Assembly (NCBI GenBank): GCA_002239025.1
Contig: MPNM01000012.1
Coordinates: 38,864-102,863, forward strand
DNA length: 64,000 nucleotides
Source: Chloroflexi bacterium bin125
Lineage (GTDB): Bacteria; Chloroflexota; Dehalococcoidia; Bin125
Direction: 5' to 3'
The translations under genes were made by a program, and so were the position numbers. A model generated the notes under the pieces. It did not search any database. It saw only the letters and a list, made by a program, of their open reading frames with translations, and was not told the origin of the DNA. Numbering within the stretch: position 1 is the first letter of the stretch; every line of letters starts with the position of its first letter. Below are positions 17,432 to 26,900 of this stretch, piece by piece.

Positions 17432-19072
17432 ATGAAGACTGAGGTCCACCCGCTCAGCGGCGCCGTCTATACCGAGCTCGGCGAGGGCAAGGTCCGGGTC
17501 GACAAGGCAGCCAGGTACGGCATTTTCGACTGGGAAGGTCACCACATCGAGGGTGACTTGATGCACGCCGACCCGCACCTGTTGCAATGGGTCGGCGGCC
17601 CCGAGCTACCGGCACGGGCGAGCAAGCACGACCCTCGGCGCGACAACTCCGCCTCGCAGATGCAGCGCAACGCTCAGGCGGCCGAGGCGCAGTACACGGG
17701 CGGGACGGCGCTGCTGGGCGAAGTCGATGAGAGTTTCACTCGGTACACGGGGGATCCGGGCCGCGAGACAGCGGCGGGCACTCGATCGAGCGGCATTTCG
17801 TTCATCGAGCTGCTGGAGATGGACCAGCATCCAGAGCGGATTCCAGACACGTTGAAGATGGAGCGATCGTTGCCGGGCGGTGTGCGTAAGGTCCCGACCG
17901 AGCGCTACACCAAACAGAAGTGGCACGACCTCGAAGTCGAGCGGTTGTGGAAGCGGGTCTGGCAGATGGCCTGCCACGTCGACGACATCCCGGATATCGG
18001 CGATTACATCGTCTACGACGTGGCTCATCTTTCCTGGATCGTGGTTCGCACCGGGGCGCATGAGTTCAAGGCATACAACAATGCCTGTCTGCACCGAGGC
18101 CGGCAGCTTCGCGAGTTTGACGGGAAGCAGGCGACTGAGTTTCGCTGTCCGTTCCACGGCTGGTGCTGGGAGTTGGACGGATCGCTGCGCGAGATTCCCT
18201 CGGAGTGGGACTTTCCCGAAGTGCGCGAAGATGTCGGCCAACTACGGGAAGCAAAGGTCGGCACCTGGGGCGGCTTTGTCTTCATCAACCCAGACCCGAA
18301 CTGCGAGCCGTTCGAGGAGTTCCTCGGATCGCTCCCGGCGCACTTTGAGAAGTACGACTACGAGACCAAGTACAAGCAGCTGCACGTAGCAAAGGTCGTA
18401 CGGGCCAACTGGAAGACCAACCAGGAAGCCTTCATGGAGGGTTACCACATCATCGCCACGCACCCGCAACTGATGATCTATGGCGGCGACGGCGCCAACC
18501 ACCAATATGACTCGTTCGACAACTGGTCGCGGGCCGTGACCCTGGCCGTGAGGACGAGCGCCCATCTCAACATTCATCCGCCGCGCGAAGAGCTGATCGA
18601 GTCGCGCAACAAAATGGCCAACATGATGCGCGAAAGTCTGCGTGAAACCATTGGCGATCGGGTCGACATCTACTGTGACGCGGAGCTGATCGACGGCCAG
18701 TACAACAACCTGTTCCCCAACTTCCATCCCTGGGGATCGTTCAGCCGGATCGTCTACCGCTTCCGGCCGTACGGGGACGACCCGGAGATGTCGATCATGG
18801 AGGTGATCTACCTGGCGCCGTGGCCGACCGACCAGCCTAAGCCTCCGGCGGCGGCGATTCGTTGGCTTGGCCCTGACGATCACTGGACGGACGCGCCTGA
18901 GATGGGTGGTCTGGCCCGAGTGCTCAACCAGGACAGTTACAACCTGCCCAAGATTCAGAAGGGTCTCAAGGCCAAGGTTGACCCGTACATCTATCTCGCC
19001 GCATACGAAGAAGGCAAGATCCGCCATTTCCACCATCTTTATGACAAATGGGTGGCGTACGACGATGGTTAG
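17432..19072 (+). CDS. Rieske [2Fe-2S] aromatic-ring-hydroxylating oxygenase, alpha subunit
   Basis: GGAG seven bases before ATG 17432 sets the start; the frame is open to 17360. The 546-aa product has an N-terminal region of about 150 residues with no assigned domain, longer than in most relatives. The Rieske centre is CLHRGRQL and CPFHGWCWELDG (C-x-H and C-x2-H). The C-terminal catalytic part has NWKTNQEAFMEGYHIIATHP, which supplies the mononuclear-iron His residues and bridging acid. Ring-hydroxylating or demethylating oxygenases of this group need a reductase, which is not seen nearby. The P450 on the other strand supports a catabolic neighbourhood. The substrate is unknown. Confidence 0.93.
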   Translation: MKTEVHPLSGAVYTELGEGKVRVDKAARYGIFDWEGHHIEGDLMHADPHLLQWVGGPELPARASKHDPRRDNSASQMQRNAQAAEAQYTGGTALLGEVDESFTRYTGDPGRETAAGTRSSGISFIELLEMDQHPERIPDTLKMERSLPGGVRKVPTERYTKQKWHDLEVERLWKRVWQMACHVDDIPDIGDYIVYDVAHLSWIVVRTGAHEFKAYNNACLHRGRQLREFDGKQATEFRCPFHGWCWELDGSLREIPSEWDFPEVREDVGQLREAKVGTWGGFVFINPDPNCEPFEEFLGSLPAHFEKYDYETKYKQLHVAKVVRANWKTNQEAFMEGYHIIATHPQLMIYGGDGANHQYDSFDNWSRAVTLAVRTSAHLNIHPPREELIESRNKMANMMRESLRETIGDRVDIYCDAELIDGQYNNLFPNFHPWGSFSRIVYRFRPYGDDPEMSIMEVIYLAPWPTDQPKPPAAAIRWLGPDDHWTDAPEMGGLARVLNQDSYNLPKIQKGLKAKVDPYIYLAAYEEGKIRHFHHLYDKWVAYDDG

Positions 19073-19075
19073 GTG

Positions 19076-19483
19076 CTACTCGGATTCATAGATCGGAGCG
19101 CTCGGCGCACTGGCCGCAGCCTCCTCGGTCGCCAGGAGCATCTCGCGGATTCGTAGGGCCTCCCGCTCACGCTCCTCTGCGCCGAGCGCATAAGCGTGGG
19201 CTGCGATTCCTCCCATCCCGTGCGATCCCCAGGCGACTACCAGCTCTTCGATCTCACCGAGAACAGGAGCAGGCACCGCTTTGCGAGGCAATCGCAGCTC
19301 TGCAATCCGAGTCCACGCCGCTGCCAGCATCTGCGGCGTCACCGGCGACTCGCTGACATCATCGACGGCCAACCGTAGTCGCCGGAGCGTCGGCTGCAGC
19401 TGATGCAATGTGTACGACGCGTCGCCATGCTCGCGAAACATTTCCGGCAAGCCGAAGTCCTCAGGCATGTCGGCGCTAGACAC
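19076..19483 (-). CDS. Small hypothetical protein downstream of the P450 gene
   Basis: 135 aa from GTG 19483, or 130 aa from ATG 19468; no ribosome site decides. The GTG start overlaps the P450 stop by eight bases, so the two are probably co-translated. The protein is helical, with Ala/Glu-rich C-terminal stretch GAEEREREALRIREMLLATE. It has no Cys cluster, so it is not a ferredoxin. Convergent with the Rieske gene, whose stop lies four bases away. Function unknown. Confidence 0.6.
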   Translation of the reverse strand: MSSADMPEDFGLPEMFREHGDASYTLHQLQPTLRRLRLAVDDVSESPVTPQMLAAAWTRIAELRLPRKAVPAPVLGEIEELVVAWGSHGMGGIAAHAYALGAEEREREALRIREMLLATEEAAASAPSAPIYESE

Positions 19484-20735
19484 GGTCGAAGCGGATGTGT
19501 AGATCGTCGAGGCCGCGCAGGATGAAGCTGGGCACGTGCCGGGGCGGTGGATAGTCGGGATCGAGGCGGAAACTCGTCATACGACGGAGCACTTCCTCAT
19601 ATGCGACTCGAATCTCCAGTCTGGCCAGGGCTGCTCCGATGCAATAGTGCGGACCGGCGCTGAACGCCACGTGGCGAGGGGCGTTCTCGCGCTGCACGTC
19701 GAACTGAGCCGGGTTCGCAAACGCACACTCGTCGCGGTTGGCTGCCGCATAGAGCAGCATGATCTTGGCGCCCTCGGCGACGTCGACTCCACCAAGTGTG
19801 ACTGGTCTGGTCGTGGTGCGGAACAGAGCTCGGACCGGGGACTCCGCCCGCAAAGCCTCTTCCGCCATGTTGGTGATCAACGAGGGGTCTCGTTGTACGG
19901 CGTCGAGTTGGTCCGAATTCTCGATGAAGAGCAACATTGTGCTGCCGATCAGGTGCGCGGTCGTTTCCTTGCCGGCCACCTGCAGTTGCTGAAGGATGCT
20001 CAAGATCTCGTCGTCGTTGAGCGGGCGTGAACCGTCGTCGGTCTCCAACTCTGCCGTGACCAGGGTGGTCAGCATGTCGTCCTTCGGATGTTGCCGGCGC
20101 TCTTCAGCACGCTCGAGGAAGTACTCCTGCAGTTCCACTCCGGCGAGCAGTACCTTTCGTTCTTCGTCGGGTGGGATTGCGCGTTCAATCCCGCCGATCG
20201 CGTAGTCCGCCCGCTTCTTGAATTCTCGTAGCTCTGAGCGCGGGACACCGATCTGGTCGGCGATCACCGACATCGGTAGCTCGTCGGCGAATTGTTTGGT
20301 GAAGTTGACCTTGCCGTCGTCGATGAAGCCATCGATCAACTCGGTCACGAGCTCGCGGACGTAGCGCTCCATGCCCATGATTCGACGCGGCGCCAGCGCC
20401 TTGTTCACCAGCGAGCGATAGCGAGCGTGATAGGGCGGATCGGCGGCGAGCAGCGTTGGAACGTTGGCTCGGCGAAACGTCTTTCGCAGTTGGATAATCC
20501 CTTCGTCTTCGGTCTCGCCCTTGCCACGGGGAAGGTTACCTGCCTCTGTTGGCATGGACGAGGAATACGTCTCCGGATCGTGAACCACTTCCTGCAGGAG
20601 GTCGTAGCTGCTGACGATGGTTAGGCCAAGCTCGGGCACATGGTGGACTGGCGCCTCGCCATGGAGCGCCTCGTAGAAGGGATATGGACACTCGAGCACC
20701 TCAGGGTCGAGGAGGTTGAAATCATGAACGTTCAC
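19476..20735 (-). CDS. Cytochrome P450
   Basis: 419 aa, soluble bacterial class. The I-helix oxygen-activation block is QVAGKETTAHLIG (A-G-x-E-T-T with Lys at x), the K-helix ExxR is EALR, and the haem ligand loop is FSAGPHYCIGAALAR with Cys near residue 365. N-terminal DPEVLECPYPFYEALHGEAPV is typical of CYP107-like or fatty-acid/steroid-hydroxylating bacterial P450s. It needs a ferredoxin and reductase, neither seen here. An IS5-type relic ends 40 bases upstream of the start and may have displaced the promoter. Confidence 0.95.
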   Translation of the reverse strand: MNVHDFNLLDPEVLECPYPFYEALHGEAPVHHVPELGLTIVSSYDLLQEVVHDPETYSSSMPTEAGNLPRGKGETEDEGIIQLRKTFRRANVPTLLAADPPYHARYRSLVNKALAPRRIMGMERYVRELVTELIDGFIDDGKVNFTKQFADELPMSVIADQIGVPRSELREFKKRADYAIGGIERAIPPDEERKVLLAGVELQEYFLERAEERRQHPKDDMLTTLVTAELETDDGSRPLNDDEILSILQQLQVAGKETTAHLIGSTMLLFIENSDQLDAVQRDPSLITNMAEEALRAESPVRALFRTTTRPVTLGGVDVAEGAKIMLLYAAANRDECAFANPAQFDVQRENAPRHVAFSAGPHYCIGAALARLEIRVAYEEVLRRMTSFRLDPDYPPPRHVPSFILRGLDDLHIRFDRV

Positions 20736-20774
20736 GTGCGCCCTCCTGACGTACAGCCGCTGGTGTTGCCGAGT

Positions 20775-21666
20775 CTAGGTCCTGTTCAAACGGTTTCGTC
20801 ATGAAGTGAGTTCAGGCGCGGAGGACTTGGTTGAGGTAGGCGTAGGCGAGATTGTGGTAGCAATTGGCGATGCCGCTCAGTCGTCTGATGCGACCTAAGT
20901 AGTGTTCGATCGTGTTGCTAGCTCGGTAGGCGACGCGGTTCAGCGCTCAGAGTTTGCGGCGCTTCGCCTTCGGCGGAGTGATCAACTCCCAGCCGAGTTG
21001 GACGGCCAACACGCGCATCTCATACGCCTCGTAGGCGCGGTCGATGATCAGCTGCGGCCGTCCAAAGATCGAGCCGAGCTGGTCCAGCAACTAGTGTCCC
21101 CAGGGCGCATCGCCTCAGCGGCCCGGCGTCAAGGTCAGGATCAGCGGCAGGCGGTCTCCCCGCACGACGGCGTGCAGCTTGCTTGTCAAGCCTCTCCCCG
21201 GTCAAGCCGGGGACCGGCAGCCCAAGCGACCGATCGCCTGGCGTCCCTGTTGGTGGGGGCTCCCGTCTCGACCCCATGGACATTCAAGATCGTGCTGTCG
21301 AGCGAGACAGGCAGCGGTCGGCCCGGCTCACGTTGCTCGAGCTGCGCCTCCGGTTTGGAACGCTGCAACTCGGCGAAGACCCTCTCCAGCTCGCCTTTGT
21401 CGATCCAGCGCCGCCCACGCATGTAGGCAGTGTGGCCCGGGACCTAAGCGGGCGGGCAAGGCCCGCCAGCAACAGCCCTCCTTGGTCACGAACAAGCAGC
21501 CGTCCAGCATTTGTCGCGAGGGCAGCTTGCAGTTCCCGCGCGGAGTCGGCATGAGTGGCGCGATCCGCGCCCACTGTGGGTCAGTCAGGTGCAGATTCCC
21601 ATTTGCCCAGCCGCCAGACCGTCCTCGACTATGACACAAGCCCCGATTGGAGTGAACAGGCCCTAG
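20775..21666. mobile_element. IS5-family insertion sequence relic
   Basis: Ends match as inverted repeats: left GTCCTGTTCA at 20779-20788, right GGCCTGTTCA at 21653-21662 on the minus strand. Both are flanked by CTAG (20775-20778 and 21663-21666), a likely target duplication. The element is 884 bp and carries a broken transposase. The right half shows several frame shifts, so it is inactive. Confidence 0.78.
20812..21605 (-). pseudogene. IS5-family transposase pseudogene
   Basis: Pieces in different frames join to one transposase: HLTDPQWARIAPLMPTPRGN and QMLDGCLFVTKEGCCWRALP at the N-terminus, then DKGELERVFAELQRS, VSLDSTILNVHG with the first catalytic Asp, a shifted central part, and near the C-terminus IDRAYEAYEMRVLAVQLGW with the second Asp, then HYLGRIRRLSGIANCYHNLA. 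In-frame stops (for example after KRRKL near 20950 and at about 21092) and at least two frameshifts break it. Confidence 0.8.
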
Positions 21667-22333
21667 CCGAGATGCATGCTTGACGCGAACTGAGTCACGT
21701 CCCCATCGCCCTGAGGAAGAGCGGTCACCGCCATTCCCCACATGCGACATGAGCACTTCCGCGGTCCCAATTGACCACCAGTGGGCCAGATGGGGCCTTT
21801 AGGGCTGCAGCAACAGCAAACTCCACTATTTCCTTGCAACCTCTTCGCGGAAGGAAGCGTAGAAGGCAGCTCAAACGCACAACAAGAATGTCAACTCGAA
21901 GGTTCTTGACTTCAGGGAGTTTGGTGGAGGGATGTCCCGAAGCATGCGTTCGCCGGCCCGAGACTTTGCAGACTGCACCACGTGAGATCCAGTCGGTGGA
22001 CACAACTCGTCGAGACCGAGAACGCCGCGCCATGGCCGCGGATGGGTCTCTGTGCCGCGCCAGCAGGCTGTACAAGACGCTGTGCAGAGTCATCGCGGCC
22101 GGGATCCGCACGTACTGCCGGCCCGTTCATCAGCGCGTTCCGCGACGGCTAGCCTTGGTCCCGGCAAGCTGATGCACTTGTCTCGCTAGAGGAAATGAGG
22201 TGGATCGATGACTGAACACCGTTCTCAATTGAGGTGGTTGGGGAGGCACATGTGGGGTTCGTGGGATCGAGATAGAGAACGGTGGACTGTCAATGACTTT
22301 GGTGGCAAAGACTCGCCGGTTAGTCGGGCCTAG
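21667..22333. other. Intergenic region, no gene recognised
   Basis: Overlapping frames on both strands lack motifs. A perfect 10-bp inverted repeat, CACCGTTCTC (22217-22226) and GAGAACGGTG (22275-22284), spans 48 bases and may be a relic of a small mobile element. Confidence 0.45.
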
Positions 22334-22666
22334 GTGAATCAACTGATCCGAGAGCATGACGTCGACTATTCGATCTGGCGTCGACGACAGGAGCTAGCAA
22401 GGCTGCGCCTACACCATTGGGGCACGGTCTTGGAGGGATTTCTGGTGTCCGCCGCAATCGGCCTTGGCATCGGAGCCGGGGCAACAGGGGAGTTCTGGCT
22501 ATTGGTCGTCGGATCGGCACTCCAGGGGGTAGCGCTCGTTGTCGATGCCATCCGCACGAAGAATCGGCGTTGGACTCCTCGATGGCCAGACAGCAGTTAC
22601 GTTTCGCGAACCATCGTCGGCACTTCGATGGAGAACCTGTCAGACCATCGGGTGACCAACCGCTGA
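22334..22666 (+). CDS. Possible small membrane protein
   Basis: 110 aa from GTG 22334. A charged N-terminal part (IWRRRQELARLRLHHW) is followed by two adjacent hydrophobic segments, TVLEGFLVSAAIGLGIGAGA and FWLLVVGSALQGVALVVDAI, and a basic tail. The topology is natural for a real protein, but there is no clear ribosome site and I do not recognise the family. Confidence 0.4.
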   Translation: MNQLIREHDVDYSIWRRRQELARLRLHHWGTVLEGFLVSAAIGLGIGAGATGEFWLLVVGSALQGVALVVDAIRTKNRRWTPRWPDSSYVSRTIVGTSMENLSDHRVTNR

Positions 22667-22808
22667 CAAGGCCCGCGCGAGTTGCTGGTCATGTTCCACC
22701 TCCGCCTGCTGGGTCTTTGTCCGGTTCACCAGCCCATCATTCAATTCGTGCTTCAGAAAGGAACTCGAAAGCCGATGGCCTGCTGATGGACCGAATGGAA
22801 ACGCAGAT

Positions 22809-23594
22809 GTGACGAAGACCCTCGACCTCACCGGAGGCAGGTTGGTCTTTGAAGGGTTCGGAGATGGACCGGAAACGATCGTCTTCGTCCACGACGCCGG
22901 CAGGAACCACCTGAGTTGGTGGAACCAGACTCCCCGGTTTCAGGACGACTTCCGCTGCGCCACCTACGAAGTGCGCGACTGGCAACAGAGTCAGGACCTG
23001 TCCGGCGAAAGGCTGACCGTGTTCTCGCGCGACCTAGGCAATTTGATGGACCAACTCGAGATCTCCCAGACCGTGCTGGTCGGATGGTCCATGGGCGGAT
23101 TCTCGGTTCAGGCGCTCGCGGCCCGCAACTACGAACACGTGCCCAGGCTCATGATTGCCGACACGATGGTCGGGATTTGCGATGACGCCATGCTTGGAGC
23201 GCTCCAGGATTCGCTGGCGGCGGCTGATTCCACGACGCCGGAGACCTGGATGACCCAGATGTTTGGGCTTGCGTACGTCCAACGCTCGCCAGGGGGCGTG
23301 TTTCTCTACAACCAGTTCCGCACACTCAACACCTCACCGACCAACGTCGGCGGCTACAGCGTCGAGGACGGCGCCTTCACCATCGATGAGCTCAAGAACC
23401 TCACGATGTCCGTCGTGCTCCTGGTTGGAATCGTAGACATGCTCATCCCACTGCCTCTGTTCAAACGGGCCGCCGACCTCATCCCGCATGCGAAACATGT
23501 GGAAGTACAGACAGGCAGCCACTCGGCTTATGGGGAGCTGCCTGACGAGTTCAACCGCGTGCTGGAAGAGTTGCTGGCAGAGGTCTACGACTAG
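22809..23594 (+). CDS. Alpha/beta hydrolase
   Basis: 261 aa from GTG 22809. It shows the fold's order of motifs: oxyanion region VFVHDAGRNHLSWWNQ, nucleophile elbow VGWSMGGFSVQALA (Ser near residue 95), acid region LLVGIVDMLIPLPLF, and catalytic His in QTGSHSAYGELPDEF. HDAG replaces the usual HGxG. It is cytoplasmic by lack of a signal. No operon partners, so the ester or amide substrate is unknown. Confidence 0.9.
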   Translation: MTKTLDLTGGRLVFEGFGDGPETIVFVHDAGRNHLSWWNQTPRFQDDFRCATYEVRDWQQSQDLSGERLTVFSRDLGNLMDQLEISQTVLVGWSMGGFSVQALAARNYEHVPRLMIADTMVGICDDAMLGALQDSLAAADSTTPETWMTQMFGLAYVQRSPGGVFLYNQFRTLNTSPTNVGGYSVEDGAFTIDELKNLTMSVVLLVGIVDMLIPLPLFKRAADLIPHAKHVEVQTGSHSAYGELPDEFNRVLEELLAEVYD

Positions 23595-23872
23595 ACGTGA
23601 CGCATTGGCCTGGGCCACATCCTCGCTCATCCAGACCGATTGAGATTCCTACCCCGTCCAGTGGGTCGATGCTGTATCGGGCCGATGTGTAGGACGATCT
23701 AGTCATTCGAGCGTCACGAGCAGCCAGGTCCACCCCCAGCCAAAAGGTTGAAAAGCATCTACTCCAAAGTAGTGTGGCGTATCGCAGATCCTGACGGCCC
23801 GCTGTCGGCATCCGTTTGCATCGTCTCGGCTTCAGAAGAGCCCCAACGGAAACGTCAACTTGAGGGCTAATG

Positions 23873-23930
23873 CTTATGTCAAGCTTGGTGGGCCGTCGAG
23901 TACCGAAGTGCGAACTTTTGCGTGGGAAAT
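23873..23930 (+). repeat. Shared repeat R2, at the 3' edge of the DISARM-like operon
   Basis: Begins CTTATGTCAAGCTTGGTGGG, then CCGTCGAGTACCGAAGTGCG and AACTTTTGCGTGGGAA. It ends 15 bases before the stop of the helicase/DUF1998 gene. Related copies are at 11550-11609 and 35836-35883. Confidence 0.65.
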
Positions 23931-23944
23931 GGTGCTCCAGCACC

Positions 23945-26900
23945 CTAGGTGGATTCACCGAATCCGATGAGTACAGAGAATTGTTCAATCTGATCACTCA
24001 AGGAAGTGTCATATCTGATCGCGTACACTCGCCAGCCGCGATCCTCAAGCTCCTCTCGGGCTGCCGCATCTCTCGCAGAGACGCCGGCATCATCGTGCTC
24101 GGGTCCGTCTACATAGACCGCAACTTTCCCGCGGTAGACAAAGTCGGGCTGCGAGTAGATTTCAGGCTCTGGTCTTGACTGTGCCTGTTCGGGCAAGGGC
24201 CATCCGGCAGCCTGGGTCGCTCGGAGGAAGTCCCGTTCGAGGTCTGAATCGCAGATCGACAGGAGGTGCTCGTACCAATCTGTGCGGTTCTCGGCAACCT
24301 GCTGAGTCGGAGGCTGAGCCAATCCATACTGCAAGTCAACCTGTCCTCCACCACTCCGTTGGGTCGGAAACGTAGCGCTGTACGCAGCAAGCAGCAGGTC
24401 GCGTACCAGTTTGCGGTCGAGTTTCTCGTGATCGAGCTGGTTGCCATAGCTCATCAAACAGCGATAGCACGCCGCAGGGCATGCATCTTTCGCGTCAGAT
24501 CCGGTCTCAGGATCCATGTGACAAACCTCGAGCGCAGCGCGAATCGCCTGGCGGAAGAAGTGAGTCTCTTGCATCCGCTCCCAGACCCCCGCACCACCCT
24601 CCGCCGATTCGATCATCAGGATTCGTCGGTCGTCTCCCTCCCCAACCAAGTGCGTTGTCAATTCCCGTTCCTCGACTCGAAACGCGGTCTCCACTCCTCG
24701 ACGCAGTGCTTCTCTTAACGTGATCCAGATGTTTTCCGAATCGTCATCCTCCTCGGACATTTCAATCAGTGGTCGAATGACGATGATGTTGTGGTCCCCG
24801 AAGACGAAGGGGCGGATCTGGTGAACTAGCGGGCCATCCTCATCGGTGTCACCAGCGCCGCTGTTGGTGTGCCATCTTCCATTTGAGCTGTCCAAAACGA
24901 ATCCGGTTGGTTCCGTGCGATAGCCATGATTGATTTGCCAAACGGAAGCCTGTTGACCGAAGTTCAGTTCCAATATCGGCTGATCGCCTTGACTGGTCGC
25001 CTGCACCCTGGTGGGCTCAGAATCGCCGAAACGATAGTGCACGCCGATCTCGTAACCGCTGCGGGCGCGCTGCTCTTCTTCCGATGTGATTCCGTCGCGC
25101 GCATTGGTTCGGACCGTGGTGAGCTGCAGCAAACGCTGATGGAGCTTCGACGACTCCTGATCAAGGCGAGAACCGCATTCCTCGCAAATCTCAGTGTCGC
25201 TATTGGCATCTGGAAACAAGTAGCCGCAGCGTTGGCAACACCGTACTTTGCGAAGTGCCTGCTCGATACCCTCGATTGGTAATGTGACTCCGCTGATCCT
25301 GTGTTTGCGGCCTTCGTAGTAGATCGTGTTTCCCGGTCCGAACTCTGACAGTCCGATCGATCGCTCTCGCGAGATTGAGTACAGGTCGCTTTCGTGCGAT
25401 ACGAATGCCCGCACCGGGAGCTGCGGAAAGTTGTATCCGGGTAGGAAGCCTTCTCCGGCGAGATAGCGATAGGAATAGAAGTCCGATTCATCGCTCGTTC
25501 GTTCATTGCGCAGCAGAGCCATCTCGCGCTGCGCGTCAAACAGTCTTCGCTCCGCATTGCGCCGCTCATCCGCCGAGACATACGGCCTCTTCGCCTCCCT
25601 CGCGGCCCTGTCATATGCGCGATCCGCTTGCCGATACAGCTCACGCCAACGATCGAAGGCCCGATCGAACTCCCCGGGTGCGTCCTCGACAACCTGCTCG
25701 ATCCACTCGTTGGTCAACCACGAAGACTCCTTGAGTCGTGTTTCCCGATCAATCAGTTGGCGGGCATCTGATAGGGCGTCCGGCTGAGGTTTCTCAATCT
25801 CTTGCCTGATGCCAGGTTGCACAGGGTAGCCTTCCACTTCAAGATCCAGCACTTGACCAATCGAGGACTCGAGTTTGACTCCTGTCCGACTCAGCCAGTT
25901 TGAATGGATATGAGCGCGCAGTAACTCCTCACTTGTAAGGTCGATGCGAGCAGGTTGCACGGCGCCCGCGATCATTTCGGTTCGCTTGCCGTCGAAGAAG
26001 TACTGATCGTGGGCGTTGCCGTGTTGTGCGAACGCCATCACTAGCGCGGCTCGACCATTTCGGCCTGCTCGACCTGCGCGCTGGGCATAGTTTGCAGGAT
26101 TGGGAGGAACGTTGCGCAGATGCACCGCGTGGAGGTCGCGAATGTCGACCCCGAGTTCCATTGTCGGCGAGCAGAACATGGCTGGCAGACTGCCCTTACG
26201 GAAGTCCTCTTCGCGTTGATTGCGAAGATCGGGATTGACCTGTCCAGTGTGCTCGCCGCCGACAAGACCACGCAGCCCGGCTCCGCCGGAGCGATAGAGA
26301 TCAACGAAGAACTGATTGGGGCGCTCCTCGACATCGCGCCAGAGATACTGGGTGCGTGAACGGATTGGGTCCGGCCGGGCGGGATGACCGTCCCCTGGTC
26401 GCCAACGTAAGACGCTGCCGACGACACGCACGCCCTTGGCCCCTCGATTTTCTTCTGAACGCAGCACGTGTCCGCGCAGCGCCTTGATCAACCCCTCAAT
26501 CATCAGCGCCGATTCGTCTGGATTGAGGTTTGCCTCCATCAGATCAGTGTCCGACTCGCTCCAGGTCCGGCGATCTCGCAGGTACAGACCAATTCGTGAA
26601 CGCGCGTTCAGACGCAACCAGCGTCGCAAAGGTTCCTGGCTCGGCGATTCACCATCCGGCAGAAGGGCCAGGTTGGCTTGCTCGGAGAACAAGCTGTTCT
26701 CGATTGGCCTCCATTGCCGATTAAGCGCCGAGGCCTCACGCTCCAGCCGTTCAATTCCGGGGCGGGTCAGCGCCGGATCGTCAATCACCAGTTCCATCCG
26801 AAGCCGGTCGAGCACAGCCCCAATCACCTGCGACCGCTTCGCAGGAGACGAGGACTCAAACATCGGCACACCGCTCCACAGCGTTTCGTTACCCACTAGC

